Assembly: GCA_905233825.1 (NCBI GenBank)
Contig: CAJOFE010000014.1
Location: 35,420-99,419 of the forward strand
Source of the DNA: an uncultured Prevotella sp.
Lineage (GTDB): Bacteria > Bacteroidota > Bacteroidia > Bacteroidales > Bacteroidaceae
Reading direction: 5' to 3'
DNA: 64,000 nucleotides
Below the pieces are notes generated by a model. That model did no database searches, had not been told where the DNA came from, and saw only the letters and a program-made list of their open reading frames with translations. Positions within the stretch are counted from its first letter, which is position 1. Each line of letters starts with the position of its first letter. The position numbers and the translations under genes are program-made. Positions 24,233-33,218 of this stretch are shown here, in pieces.

Positions 24233-26164
24233 CTATTTGGCAGTGAACGAGGTGACACTGGTGGTTCCCTGATGCGAAGACCCCAGATAGAGGCCGTGCC
24301 ATTGGGTGGTGGCATCGGTAGGAGCCTCGGTACTGTATTTCACGTTGTACGTAGAGCCTTTCACCATGCCTGTAGCCGTGAAGAGCGCCAGACTGCTGCT
24401 GCATGCCTTCTCGAAGGAATAGGTCACCAGATTACTGCCCGATGCATCAGCCAGCGTGTAGTAGCGGCCTGTGGCGTAGTTGATATTACTGGTCACGAAG
24501 GCATAGCCCTGTTGAGCGTTGGAAATGGTATTACCACTACTGCCTCCCCAGCCTCCGCCTTGATTGGCACCTGCACTGATGCCGATACCCGTGCCGGTGA
24601 TCTGTATGTAGGAGTTGTTGTCGCAGTCGAAGCCTTCCTCCGGAGCACCCTTCGTGGTGTAGGCAAAAGCCACGCCGTTGCCAATGGTGATGGCTCCCGC
24701 AGTGCCTGCATTGGAGTCGATGGCATCGTTGCCGTTAGACCAGCATACAGTGACACCGCCGTTGAAGCTAATCTTACCTGCGGAGTTGATACAGTCGTCG
24801 TAGCACTTGAAATAATGCTTGCCGCCCTGAATGTCGATACTGGTCTTCGACTCCAGCCCTTCGGCACCGCTTTTTGTCGTGGTGACCTCAGTCTCACCGC
24901 CATAGATAGTGACGGCACAGATGGCCTTGATGGCTTTTGCCGACGATGAGCTGTAGGTGCCGCCTGTCTGCGAGATAGTCAGCGTAGGGCCAGTACCGTC
25001 GGGCTTTCCCTGCGTGTAGGAACCTTTCACGTTAGTCCATTTGGTGCTACCGCCACCAGGACCTCCTCCGCCGCCGGGTCCGGGAGGCCAGCCACCCCAG
25101 CCTCCTCCGCCACCACCGCTGGTGGTCTTTGTTCCGTCACCACAGGAAATGGCTTTCGAGGCATTGCCACTCATATTGATGGTGATGTCGCCAGCATTGA
25201 GGGCCATACAGAGTGCCTTAAGGCCCTTGGCACTCTTCACGTCACCATTTTCGATGGTAGGAGCAACACTGTTGTTGATAACGAGCGTTCCGCCGTCGAT
25301 ATAGATGGTGCCTGAATTCTCGTCCTCATGATCGTCAATCTGGGCAGTGGTATTATCGTCTTCCTCCAGATCACACTGTATGCCGTCGTCACCCACGCCA
25401 CTGATGCTGACGCTACCGCTCTTCATCAGGAAATACTTGTTGCACGAGATGCCGTCCTGCACAGCAGATGGAATGGTAAGCGTCAAGTTCTTCACCTGGA
25501 TATAGTCGCCGCTCTTGATGGCATGCGCCGTGTTACCTGTGATGGTGAGCTGGCCGTTGCCTTGCAGCTGCAGCTGGCCCTTGCTGTAAAGGCAGGCCTT
25601 CTGCTGTCCATTGGCACCGTCGGTCAGTGTATTCTCCGTATCCTTCTTCACGCTGATCTGTATGCGCTTCTTATTACTGATGTCAATAACGGCCCCGTTA
25701 GGGTTGGTCAGGGCGATGCCTGCCAGCGACAGGGTGCACTTATAGCTGCCACCCAGCGTCAGAGAGCCGTCTGCCGACGCCCCGCTCAGCACATAGGTAA
25801 TCTCGTCGCCATCTACATCGGCAGTATTGGTCTGACTGATATTCACATGCGCTCCGTTAACGGTGACATCGACGTACTGCGCCACGTTGCCGGCTATTGT
25901 TACGGCAGCCATGTCACCATCATAGTCCACATTAACGGTGTTGTCCTTCACACTGGTATTATCAATAGCCATCGAGTCAATGTCGGCCAGCATGAATGTC
26001 TTACCCATGATGCTCAACGTCTTACCATCGTCGTATTTCATCTCGCCTGTCTGAGCCGCAGGAAACAGATAGGTCACACTGCCCACTCGGACATTCAGCG
26101 TCTGCGCTACACTAATGAATAGTGAACAGTGAATAGTGAGTAATATGGCTATTATCTTCTTCAT
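24233..26164 (-). CDS. carbohydrate-binding beta-helix protein (Cthe_2159-like)
   Basis: 643 residues. The signal peptide (about 1-21) is encoded partly by a 7-mer repeat. The body is built of short beta-strand repeats with Asp/Asn-rich turns (GSVSISGVGDDGIQC, GTIYIDGGTLVINN, FKCYDDCINSAGK, SNGNDAIDSN), the pattern of the DUF4353/Cthe_2159 right-handed parallel beta-helix that binds acidic polysaccharides such as polygalacturonate with calcium. Near residue 350-375 a Gly/Pro/Trp low-complexity linker (GGWGGWPPGPGG) interrupts the helix. It overlaps the small gene before it by ATGA and lies downstream of a PL11 lyase, consistent with pectin binding. Confidence 0.75.
   Translation of the reverse strand: MKKIIAILLTIHCSLFISVAQTLNVRVGSVTYLFPAAQTGEMKYDDGKTLSIMGKTFMLADIDSMAIDNTSVKDNTVNVDYDGDMAAVTIAGNVAQYVDVTVNGAHVNISQTNTADVDGDEITYVLSGASADGSLTLGGSYKCTLSLAGIALTNPNGAVIDISNKKRIQISVKKDTENTLTDGANGQQKACLYSKGQLQLQGNGQLTITGNTAHAIKSGDYIQVKNLTLTIPSAVQDGISCNKYFLMKSGSVSISGVGDDGIQCDLEEDDNTTAQIDDHEDENSGTIYIDGGTLVINNSVAPTIENGDVKSAKGLKALCMALNAGDITINMSGNASKAISCGDGTKTTSGGGGGGWGGWPPGPGGGGGPGGGSTKWTNVKGSYTQGKPDGTGPTLTISQTGGTYSSSSAKAIKAICAVTIYGGETEVTTTKSGAEGLESKTSIDIQGGKHYFKCYDDCINSAGKISFNGGVTVCWSNGNDAIDSNAGTAGAITIGNGVAFAYTTKGAPEEGFDCDNNSYIQITGTGIGISAGANQGGGWGGSSGNTISNAQQGYAFVTSNINYATGRYYTLADASGSNLVTYSFEKACSSSLALFTATGMVKGSTYNVKYSTEAPTDATTQWHGLYLGSSHQGTTSVTSFTAK
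26114..26141. repeat. heptanucleotide repeat inside a signal-peptide region
   Basis: Plus-strand units AATGAAT, AGTGAAC, AGTGAAT, AGTGAGT in register. On the minus strand they encode LLTIHCSLFI of the beta-helix protein's signal sequence. Confidence 0.8.
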
Positions 26165-26535
26165 CTGACAACGATTTTATAAGTATTGTCCTTTGTCTTG
26201 ACGAGATAGATGCCTTTCCGCATCTGCTTCTTCGAGACCTTGTGCCCTCGCAGGTCGTAGATGTCAGTGAAATTGCCTTGTCCATTATCAATTGAATTGA
26301 GACCCGAGGTTGTTTCGTCAGCAGTCGAGAAGTACATCTTCTTGAGGTTCGACAGTGTGAACTGCCTGTCGCCAGCCGTCAGTGTCGTTCCGACGATGCT
26401 CAGCGTCAGCGATGATGTACCGACGGAAGCCTTGGCTCCGTCTGTCGTCTCAAATGTCAGGTAGGGATAGGTGTCGCCAGCCTGCATGGTCAGTGCCCCT
26501 ATCAGCACCATGAATAATAAAATTGTTTTCTTCAT
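26161..26535 (-). CDS. small exported protein with C-terminal sorting-like tail
   Basis: 124 residues from ATG 26535; the open frame extends upstream but the signal peptide (MKKTILLFMVLIGALTMQAG) starts here. The mature part contains LKKMYFSTADETTSG and ends with IYDLRGHKVSKKQMRKGIYL...KIVVR, a pattern seen at the C-termini of many Bacteroidota secreted proteins and resembling type IX secretion sorting tails. Its stop overlaps the start of the beta-helix gene (ATGA), so the two are translationally coupled and probably work together. Function unknown. Confidence 0.65.
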   Translation of the reverse strand: MKKTILLFMVLIGALTMQAGDTYPYLTFETTDGAKASVGTSSLTLSIVGTTLTAGDRQFTLSNLKKMYFSTADETTSGLNSIDNGQGNFTDIYDLRGHKVSKKQMRKGIYLVKTKDNTYKIVVR

Positions 26536-26548
26536 CGTTCTATATTTT

Positions 26549-28528
26549 TCATTTTTTATCAGTATCCCTGTCGTCGGGGCCAAGATAGAATCCCGGTTCG
26601 GGTGGCTGGTTGTAGCCAACGTTCTGGTAGGCTACGCTGAGACGGTAGGGAATATCCTGCATGAGACAGTTGATGCGATAGGTCGTGGGGATGGTGCTGA
26701 CGTAAATGCGCAGCTCTGTGCTCTCGCGGTTTCGGGTAATGATTTCTTCGCGCCAGTCACCCAGGATATCGGCCTGCAAGCAGGGGTTCGACTTGGTGCC
26801 GTTGTTGAACTGTGCTCCTTCGAGGCGTTGTATATCAACCACGGTTTTCTGTTCCCAGTCGTACTTCGAGACGGTGGCACGGTCAAGCAGTTCACGCAGC
26901 AAGTCGCCGTCCCACCAGATGGCGAAGTTGATAGATACTTGCCTACCCTGCATGCGAAGGTGATTGTCGTGTTGCGGGTCGTTGGCATCTTGTGCACTTC
27001 CCAGCACACTTCCCGTCAGGGTGCGTATGCCGTGACTGTCGCTACTCCACAACTCGGGGCCAGGACTGGTAGGGTCGATGTCGGCAGCCAGGCAGCGTCC
27101 CACGTCGGAAGTGCTCTTGATCTGGAAGACAATCTCGCCTGTGCGGGCATCGCGAAGGGAAGAACCATCGCGTTTGTTCTCGTGGCAGTCCCAGATGAGG
27201 AGAGAACCACCCCCATCGCCTCCCTGTTTAAGAAGAGGTGAAGGAAGAGCCACCAGGTGGATGGCATCGCCATGGCCCATGTGGGTATTGTAGAGACCTG
27301 TTCCATCGTGATCGACGCACATAGCACCATAGATAATCTCGTCGAAGCCATCGCCATCAACATCGCAGACGCGCAGGTTGTGATTGCCCTGTCCGGCATA
27401 GTCTTTCCAGCGGACATCGTTGGTATCAAACACCCACCGCTGCTTCAGCTCAAGCCCGTCCCAGTCCCAGGCAGCAAGGACAGAGCGTGTGTAGTAGCCT
27501 CGACAGAAGACAGCAGAGGGATGCCTTGCTCCTTTCTCCTCACTTCTTCCTCCTCCAAAATACCCCACGGCAGCCAGATAGCGCTCAGAGCGATTTCCAC
27601 GATTATCCCCCCAGTCATCAACATTTCCACGGGCAGGAACATAGGGTTTCGTATCGAGGGCACGACCCGTGAGACCGCTGAACACGGTGATATATTCAGG
27701 TCCGTCGAGAATGCGACCTGAAGCGTTCCGATAGTCAGCCAGCGAGTCGCCAATGACACGTCCCAGGGCATCGCGAGTACCGTCGGCAGTCTTTACCATC
27801 AGCTCTGCACGTCCGTCGCCATCGAGGTCATAGACAATGAAAGGCACATAGTGAGCACCGCTGCGAATGTTGCGCCCCAAATCTATTCTCCAAAGCCGTT
27901 CACCATTAATGCGGTAGCAATCGAAAAGGGTGTTGCCGGTGTAGCCATCATGAGCATTGTCGCGGGAGTTGGTGGGATCCCATTTCAGGATAATCTCATA
28001 CTGTCCGTCGCCATCGACATCGGCCACTGAGGCATCGTTGGCAGTATAGGAATAAGGACGTCCATCGGGAGTGGTACCTCCCTCGGGCTTCTGCAATGGG
28101 AGGGAGATGTAACCTACGGGAGCATCGGCCTGCAAGGTGAACTCGCCACCAGGCGGAGGCGTTGGAATCTTGACGCCACCAGCAGGAGGCATGGGAAGCG
28201 GGAATAGTGGAAGGACACGATAGACGGCATCCTCAGAAAGAGGCTCCTCATCGATGAAAAGGGTGGCGTCATTGCCTTTCGTCGTGTGAATCTTCCTGTC
28301 GTTGCGATAGATGTCGAAAAGCTGCGAAGGTTCGTCCTCACGCAGGGAACGCCAACTGACGAAGACACGTCCGTCAGCCTGACGAACAGCCACCACACCA
28401 CGATCAAGTCGCTCTGTGCTAAGCAGATCGTAGTCGTAGGCTGGCTGCGAAAGGGCTATACCCGCATTCAGCAGCAGCGACACGAGGGTGATGATGCGGT
28501 TATTCGTCTTCAAGTTCACTATATACAA
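26549..28528 (-). CDS. rhamnogalacturonan lyase, PL11-like
   Basis: 659 residues, exported (hydrophobic segment about 11-28). An N-terminal fibronectin-like part (about 30-130) precedes the eight-bladed propeller with calcium-binding repeats DVDGDGQYEI, DLDGDGRAEL, DVDGDGFDEI and DPTSPGPELW, typical of PL11 (YesW/YesX). These enzymes cut the Rha-GalA backbone of rhamnogalacturonan I by beta-elimination. Two loops carry repeat-derived stretches (PMPPAGGVKIPTPPPGGE about 113-130 and PSPLLKQGGDGGG near 430) absent from the expected fold. The start overlaps the upstream lipoprotein gene by 29 bp. It forms a pectin-directed unit with the two genes that follow it. Confidence 0.9.
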   Translation of the reverse strand: MYIVNLKTNNRIITLVSLLLNAGIALSQPAYDYDLLSTERLDRGVVAVRQADGRVFVSWRSLREDEPSQLFDIYRNDRKIHTTKGNDATLFIDEEPLSEDAVYRVLPLFPLPMPPAGGVKIPTPPPGGEFTLQADAPVGYISLPLQKPEGGTTPDGRPYSYTANDASVADVDGDGQYEIILKWDPTNSRDNAHDGYTGNTLFDCYRINGERLWRIDLGRNIRSGAHYVPFIVYDLDGDGRAELMVKTADGTRDALGRVIGDSLADYRNASGRILDGPEYITVFSGLTGRALDTKPYVPARGNVDDWGDNRGNRSERYLAAVGYFGGGRSEEKGARHPSAVFCRGYYTRSVLAAWDWDGLELKQRWVFDTNDVRWKDYAGQGNHNLRVCDVDGDGFDEIIYGAMCVDHDGTGLYNTHMGHGDAIHLVALPSPLLKQGGDGGGSLLIWDCHENKRDGSSLRDARTGEIVFQIKSTSDVGRCLAADIDPTSPGPELWSSDSHGIRTLTGSVLGSAQDANDPQHDNHLRMQGRQVSINFAIWWDGDLLRELLDRATVSKYDWEQKTVVDIQRLEGAQFNNGTKSNPCLQADILGDWREEIITRNRESTELRIYVSTIPTTYRINCLMQDIPYRLSVAYQNVGYNQPPEPGFYLGPDDRDTDKK

Positions 28529-29147
28529 CGGTTTCTGAACTTAACATGGTCAGCTTGCCGTTCTCCCAACCATAGACAGCATTATCCTCGTGGTCGTCCA
28601 TACGGAAGCTGGAATAAATAGTCTTGTTGCCGGAGCGAAGCTCTGGGTCGAAGAGATCTTCATAGCCCTGCACACGCACAAATTCACGTCTTTCATTATC
28701 CCAAAGCCAGGCGGCATAGGTGAAGTTGCCGTAAGAGTTCACTGGTCCGCGGCATACCTGAAGATCGGGATAGCCGTCGAAGTTGATGTCCTTTTCCGAG
28801 ATGTCGCCGAATCCCCGCCAAGCAGTAGTGTCCAGCGGCTCGGCAGAGCAGCCCGTCACCCACATTTCACCATTGCCCAGATCCGCACGCACGATGATGC
28901 TATCAGCGATGTTCTGGAAATCCGGATCGTCATCTTCCTGACAAAGCACCTTGGTACTAAAGGTAATGTCAGCACGCTCGGGTAAGCCAGCCTCCATGTC
29001 GCCATCCTCTTCCTCGTCGGCATCGGTCAGTTCAACATCATCTTCGTCGTCCAGGTCGTCGGCATGACTACGTTTGTTGTCTTTACAGTTGCTCAAAGCC
29101 ATGATGGTAGTGGCAGCAAGCATGAACAGGAATAGTTTCTTTTTCAT
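28500..29147 (-). CDS. lipoprotein with acidic linker
   Basis: 215 residues. Signal peptide with lipobox ALSNC (Cys about 21), then a strongly acidic segment (about 30-52, DDLDDEDDVELTDADEEEDG) and a folded part with DINFDGYPDLQV, an FG-GAP/EF-hand-like calcium loop, similar to XAC2610-type domains. Probably anchored to the outer or inner membrane. Its 3' end overlaps the PL11 gene, implying coexpression. Specific role unknown. Confidence 0.65.
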   Translation of the reverse strand: MKKKLFLFMLAATTIMALSNCKDNKRSHADDLDDEDDVELTDADEEEDGDMEAGLPERADITFSTKVLCQEDDDPDFQNIADSIIVRADLGNGEMWVTGCSAEPLDTTAWRGFGDISEKDINFDGYPDLQVCRGPVNSYGNFTYAAWLWDNERREFVRVQGYEDLFDPELRSGNKTIYSSFRMDDHEDNAVYGWENGKLTMLSSETVVYSELEDE

Positions 29148-29153
29148 ATTTCT

Positions 29154-30245
29154 TTATAGCTTGATGAATATCTTTCGTTTCCAAAGGATGTAACCTATCA
29201 GGAAGTTGATGCCCACGAAGGTGAGGGCATAAGCCAGCGAGGCCCACTTCTCGGCAGGGATGATGGCATGGAGCGTGTCGTAGATGACAGGGCTGATGCC
29301 GAAAAAGCCGAAGAGGATAGCCAGCAGCTCGCTACCTACGTAGAGGGCGAGGGCGTTGACACCGAAAATCTTGAAGAATGTTCGAGGTACGAGGTGGGAA
29401 TCCTCGCCTCTCGAAAACAGTCCGAGCAGCAGCGAGGCCAGTCCGCAGGTCATGAATACATAGCTGGGACTCCAGATGCGCTTGTTCAAGGGCAGGCCGT
29501 AGGAGAGCAGATAGCCCGCAATGACACAGATGGCACCGAGGGTGAAGATGGCAAGCACCTTCTGCTCGATAGTCTCGCGTTCCTTGATGAGCTTACCACA
29601 GTAGAAGCCCAACAGCACATGAGCCACACCACTGATGGCGCCAACCAGTCCCTCAGGATCGACGGGGCCCTTATGATAAAGGTGGTCATAGCCGAAGAGA
29701 TTCAAATCGACCTGTGCCAGAACGTTCACCGAGGCATCTTGAGAGTAGCCGTTGCCCACCAACAGAATGACGGTATAGATGGCTAGCAGAGCAATAATCG
29801 TGGGGAGAGTGTAGCGATGGTTGCAGTAGAGGGCAAACATCGACACGAAGAAATAGCACAAGGCTATACGCTGCAACACTGCCCAGATGCGCAAGTGGCC
29901 GAAACAGAGCGGGTCGCCCCAGATGGCATTGTCGAACCAGTTGATAAAGAGTCCGATGGCGAAGAACAGCACCGTTCGCTTCACTACTTTGAAGAGTACG
30001 GGGCGCGTAGCCGTAAACTGCGACTTCGACAGCGACAGGTAGCACGAGATGCCCATGATGAACAGGAAGAAGGGGAAGACGAGGTCGCACGGCGTCATGC
30101 CGTTCCACTCCACATGTTGCAACATCTCAAACGATTCACCATAGCCGTTATTCACTAGTATCATTCCTGCTACCGTCATACCTCGCAGGATATCAAGCGA
30201 CTCGAGTCGCTTACTTTTATTCATTGGGGCGCTTTCTTTCATCAT
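29154..30245 (-). CDS. HGSNAT/NagX-like membrane acetyltransferase (DUF5009)
   Basis: 363 residues with about ten membrane helices. The start RLESLDILRGMTVAGMILVNN and the conserved PCDLVFPFFLFIMG motif (about 45-60) match the bacterial relatives of heparan-alpha-glucosaminide N-acetyltransferase. Such proteins may transfer acetyl groups from cytoplasmic acetyl-CoA to an exported hexosamine end. The start may be either of two adjacent ATGs or the ATG seven codons later (MNKSKRLES). It lies 22 bp after the GH89 gene, the same enzyme pairing as in lysosomal heparan sulfate breakdown. Activity is inferred from family and context. Confidence 0.85.
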   Translation of the reverse strand: MMKESAPMNKSKRLESLDILRGMTVAGMILVNNGYGESFEMLQHVEWNGMTPCDLVFPFFLFIMGISCYLSLSKSQFTATRPVLFKVVKRTVLFFAIGLFINWFDNAIWGDPLCFGHLRIWAVLQRIALCYFFVSMFALYCNHRYTLPTIIALLAIYTVILLVGNGYSQDASVNVLAQVDLNLFGYDHLYHKGPVDPEGLVGAISGVAHVLLGFYCGKLIKERETIEQKVLAIFTLGAICVIAGYLLSYGLPLNKRIWSPSYVFMTCGLASLLLGLFSRGEDSHLVPRTFFKIFGVNALALYVGSELLAILFGFFGISPVIYDTLHAIIPAEKWASLAYALTFVGINFLIGYILWKRKIFIKL

Positions 30246-30267
30246 CTATCTTTTTTGCATTAAAATG

Positions 30268-32517
30268 TTACTTCGTCAGAAAATCTATCACGCGGCGTGC
30301 CATCTGCACAGGGTCGCCCTCAGGCTCGGCAGAATAGGGATTCTGCTGCAGCGTCCAGGGCTCTTCCATGGCATACCAGTCAATTTTCACTTCTTGCGGC
30401 AAGGCGAGTGCAAAGAGCTCAGAAGCCGTCTTGTCGGCATTAGGACCTGCACCTAAGAGTTCGGGCTGGGGATGCAGCTGGGCCTCCATCTGAGCCAGCA
30501 GCGCATCGAAGTAAGCCTTCCAGCGGGGATAATAAAAGTCCTTCAGCAGCCCCTGCCACTCTTTGTGGGCATAGTCGCGCAGCCCACCCGTATCGGCACA
30601 GTAGCGATTGCCCCAGGTAGTAATCTGCACACGGGCATTCCACTCATAGAGCTTCTTTTCCTCAGGCGTGGTACCACAGTTGATAGCCATCTGTGTCCAG
30701 TGGCCCAGACGGAACTCTGAACGGGTAGCCAGCAGCGAGTCTTGCAGCAGGAGCATGTGGAGGAAGCGTGCTGATGACCTCTTGAAATTCTCCAAGGAGA
30801 AAGCCTTGTAATCGGCTATGGCATGCTGATATTGCAGGCGTGCCTGGTCAGCCAGAGCCTGACGGGTAATATCCACAAGGTCGTACTCGAAGTTCGAGTG
30901 GTGAGTAGTGAGAGGTGAGAGGTGAGAAGCTGCCTCGTTCATCAGACGGGCAGCCTCAAGAGTGGATGCGGGGTCGTAGTAGTTCTTCATCTTCGACCAC
31001 GACGAGGCCTGGAAATTGTTCAGTCCAGGACGTCCGCAGAAGATGCTCTCGTGAGGTCCCTGCTGGTTGTTGCCTGCCGGACAGTTGTAGATGCTGTTAG
31101 CTAATATGAGCCAGGCTTTCTCAATGGTTTCATCCGTCGTGCCATAGCGAGCCTTGACGTAATTCTTCACCCACTCTTCCTTCGTAAACTTCTCAGGTCG
31201 CCACGGCAGCTCACTCATCAGTTCGAACATCACGGGATTATTCTCCGAGCCCTCCATCGTGAAGCCGATACCTTTTAGGTTTGAAATTTGAGATTTGAGG
31301 TTTGAGGTTTGAAGGAGATAGAAGTTATCCAGCAACTGATCCATTCGCCCATGCAGGCCGACGTTGGCGCCAAAGTTCTCGAGCAGGCAGAACAGCCAGT
31401 CGTGCTGCTTGTAGCCTACGTCGCGCCGCCAGATGCTGGGGGCTCCGAACATGGGTCGGCACTCGGAGAAGAGGTCAAGCACCAGCAGGTCGCCAGCCTT
31501 CAGCGGGTCGGCCATTGCCGGACGGGGATTCTCCGTCCATCCCTGCACCACCCACACGGCCTTGGGGTTGACACGCTTCATGGCAGCCATCAGCTTGCGG
31601 CCCGACTCGGCATAGTCTATGGAGGCATCATCGGCACTCTCGTGGAAAGGATCCATCGAGTAGTAGTCGGCCTTGCCATAGAGCTTCGTCAGCTCTTCAT
31701 AATAAAGAGCGGCAATCTCGTCGAAGCGTGCATCAGTGGGCGAGAGGTTGGCAGGACGCTGGAAGCCGTTCCACAAACCAGCATCGCTGACGTTCAGCCC
31801 CAAGCGCTGACGGGCATCGTGGGGCACCATGCCACAATAGCCTGGCAGTACGGGGTGCATGCCCAGCTCCTTCATACGTTTCAGTATTTGCTGCTGCAAC
31901 TGCTCCTGACGGGCATACCACGACAGAGGCAGCGGGCCGCCCCACCCTTCGAGGTTGTTCATAGCCCACCATGCCAGGAAGGCAGGGCCTGCAATGAACT
32001 TCCCTATTTCCTCCTCTGAGTAACCCAGCCGTAGCAGCATGTTGCGCCATACGCACTCCTCGCCTACAACAGCCAACGGCAGGTTCACGCCGTGCAGCGT
32101 CATCCAGTCTATCTCGCGCTCCCAGCGAGGCCAGTCCCAGAAAGCCATCGAGTAGCTGAACGTGCAATAGTTGAAGTCGTAGCGCAGCCCGAGGTCAGTC
32201 TCATGACGTTCCTTCTTCCCCACAGGCGGCAGCACATCGGGGAGCTCGGCCTGCATCTGGTTCCACGAGAGGTGTATGCCGGCATAGTACTTCAGATACC
32301 AGTTGATACCTACGCCGATGTTCACCCACGAGTTACCACGCACCACCACACGACGCCCTGCCTGGTCCAGCTCAAAGTAATCGCGGTCGGCCTTCTTCAG
32401 TTCTATCTTGAACTTCTGCGAGGCGCCGCGGTCAATGCGTTCCAGCAGACCGTCGATGGGTGTGGCCTGGGCTACCAGCACCATCATGCAAAACAGGGAG
32501 AAAAAGAACTTTTTCAT
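30268..32517 (-). CDS. GH89 alpha-N-acetylglucosaminidase
   Basis: 749 residues, signal peptide about 1-18 (ends AQATP). NAGLU-type N-terminal domain (about 20-105), (beta/alpha)8 barrel (about 110-440) and helical C-terminal domain. The two catalytic Glu are visible in MDPFHE and in GFTMEGSENNP. It removes terminal alpha-GlcNAc from heparan, mucin or other host or microbial glycans. Two heptanucleotide repeats lie in frame: one encodes LLQTSNLKSQISNLKG just before the second catalytic motif, the other SHLSPLTTHHS in the C-terminal domain. Both sit where loops are expected and the frame is intact. It is first in the minus-strand operon. Confidence 0.92.
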   Translation of the reverse strand: MKKFFFSLFCMMVLVAQATPIDGLLERIDRGASQKFKIELKKADRDYFELDQAGRRVVVRGNSWVNIGVGINWYLKYYAGIHLSWNQMQAELPDVLPPVGKKERHETDLGLRYDFNYCTFSYSMAFWDWPRWEREIDWMTLHGVNLPLAVVGEECVWRNMLLRLGYSEEEIGKFIAGPAFLAWWAMNNLEGWGGPLPLSWYARQEQLQQQILKRMKELGMHPVLPGYCGMVPHDARQRLGLNVSDAGLWNGFQRPANLSPTDARFDEIAALYYEELTKLYGKADYYSMDPFHESADDASIDYAESGRKLMAAMKRVNPKAVWVVQGWTENPRPAMADPLKAGDLLVLDLFSECRPMFGAPSIWRRDVGYKQHDWLFCLLENFGANVGLHGRMDQLLDNFYLLQTSNLKSQISNLKGIGFTMEGSENNPVMFELMSELPWRPEKFTKEEWVKNYVKARYGTTDETIEKAWLILANSIYNCPAGNNQQGPHESIFCGRPGLNNFQASSWSKMKNYYDPASTLEAARLMNEAASHLSPLTTHHSNFEYDLVDITRQALADQARLQYQHAIADYKAFSLENFKRSSARFLHMLLLQDSLLATRSEFRLGHWTQMAINCGTTPEEKKLYEWNARVQITTWGNRYCADTGGLRDYAHKEWQGLLKDFYYPRWKAYFDALLAQMEAQLHPQPELLGAGPNADKTASELFALALPQEVKIDWYAMEEPWTLQQNPYSAEPEGDPVQMARRVIDFLTK
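30899..30926. repeat. in-frame heptanucleotide repeat in GH89
   Basis: Units GTGGTGA, GTAGTGA, GAGGTGA, GAGGTGA on the plus strand in exact 7-bp register, encoding part of SHLSPLTTHHS on the minus strand. Confidence 0.8.
31277..31311. repeat. in-frame heptanucleotide repeat in GH89
   Basis: Five 7-bp units (AGGTTTG, AAATTTG, AGATTTG, AGGTTTG, AGGTTTG) encode a Gln/Ser/Asn/Leu/Lys stretch immediately before the TMEG catalytic segment. Confidence 0.85.
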
Positions 32518-32540
32518 AGAGGTAGGTAATATTTCGACTG

Positions 32541-32571
32541 CAAAGGTACAAAATAATATTGAAACCGGAAA
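32541..32571 (-). promoter_or_regulatory. promoter of the GH89 operon
   Basis: On the minus strand TACCTTTG (32548-32541) lies 24 bp before the ATG, with a TTTC box about 19 bp upstream of it. A second copy (TACCTTTG at 32751-32744) lies about 200 bp further back and may give a longer leader. Confidence 0.65.
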
Positions 32572-32639
32572 ATATGTATTTCGAAATTTGACGTTAAGTT
32601 TGGTTTTATTCCTTGTTCAAACAGGTGCCTCCTCCAGTC

Positions 32640-32723
32640 GCTCTTGCTGCGTCCTAATTTGTTTTTAGAGTCTTCTAAACCGTTTTTGGAGCGTTCTTCC
32701 CGACTTCGTGCTGCCTCCTGTCC
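32640..32723. repeat. degenerate 21-bp tandem array
   Basis: Units begin at 32661 and 32682 (core GTTTTTRGAGNNTTCT), with weaker units at 32640 and 32703. It occupies the start of the 700-bp divergent gap 32518-33218, which shows no gene. Confidence 0.5.
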
Positions 32724-32821
32724 TTATCATCCTTATTACAATGCAAAGGTACAAAAAATAATTGAATCCTGCAAATAATTCTGCAATTATTTTACAAAGC
32801 AATATCAATTTCTTGGCAAAG

Positions 32822-33084
32822 TATTCAAGTATTCAAATATTCAAATAGGACAGGAAGGTTTTTAGACTTTCCATTCATAGAAATTTTATTATTATATATA
32901 TTATATATAATATATATAATAATAAATATAATAATGAATAAATCTGTACCTATAGCCTCCTCATCCGCACAAGGGATGAACCACTCCATCATCTCTCATT
33001 TCTTAATATCAAAAATATTTTACATCATATAATTATATAAAACCTTCTTGTCCTACTTGAATAAATGAATATTTGAATATTTGA
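32822..33084. repeat. AT-rich element with terminal inverted repeats and a 42-bp palindrome
   Basis: Both ends carry 8-bp tandem units (TATTCAAA type), followed on the inner side by GGACAGGAAGGTTTT (left, 32848-32862) and its near inverse (right, 33040-33054), so the arms are inverted. Inside, 32885-32926 is a perfect 42-bp A/T palindrome. There is no reading frame of note. It could be a MITE-like element or a cruciform-forming site. Confidence 0.55.
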
Positions 33085-33161
33085 GCGTGACCTTCTCATG
33101 GACGATAGCCGCTCTGGCGAGAAGAAAAGGAGGGTGGAAAAATGTTATTTATATTTAAAGA

Positions 33162-33193
33162 TGTGCGCATTTCGCGGATTTTTTGTATTTTTG
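33162..33193 (+). promoter_or_regulatory. promoter of the M3 peptidase gene
   Basis: TATTTTTG at 33186-33193 with a TGTG box 20 bp upstream at 33162-33165. The ATG at 33219 follows 25 bp later. Confidence 0.55.
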
Positions 33194-33218
33194 CAGGCTG
33201 TAAAGAACGCATCACGCT

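Noticed and set aside
24071..24949. A plus-strand open frame of about 290 codons at the end of the beta-helix gene
   Set aside because: It runs through the duplicated 30-bp module and is antisense to the Asp/Gly-rich repeats of the minus-strand gene; composition is that of a shadow.
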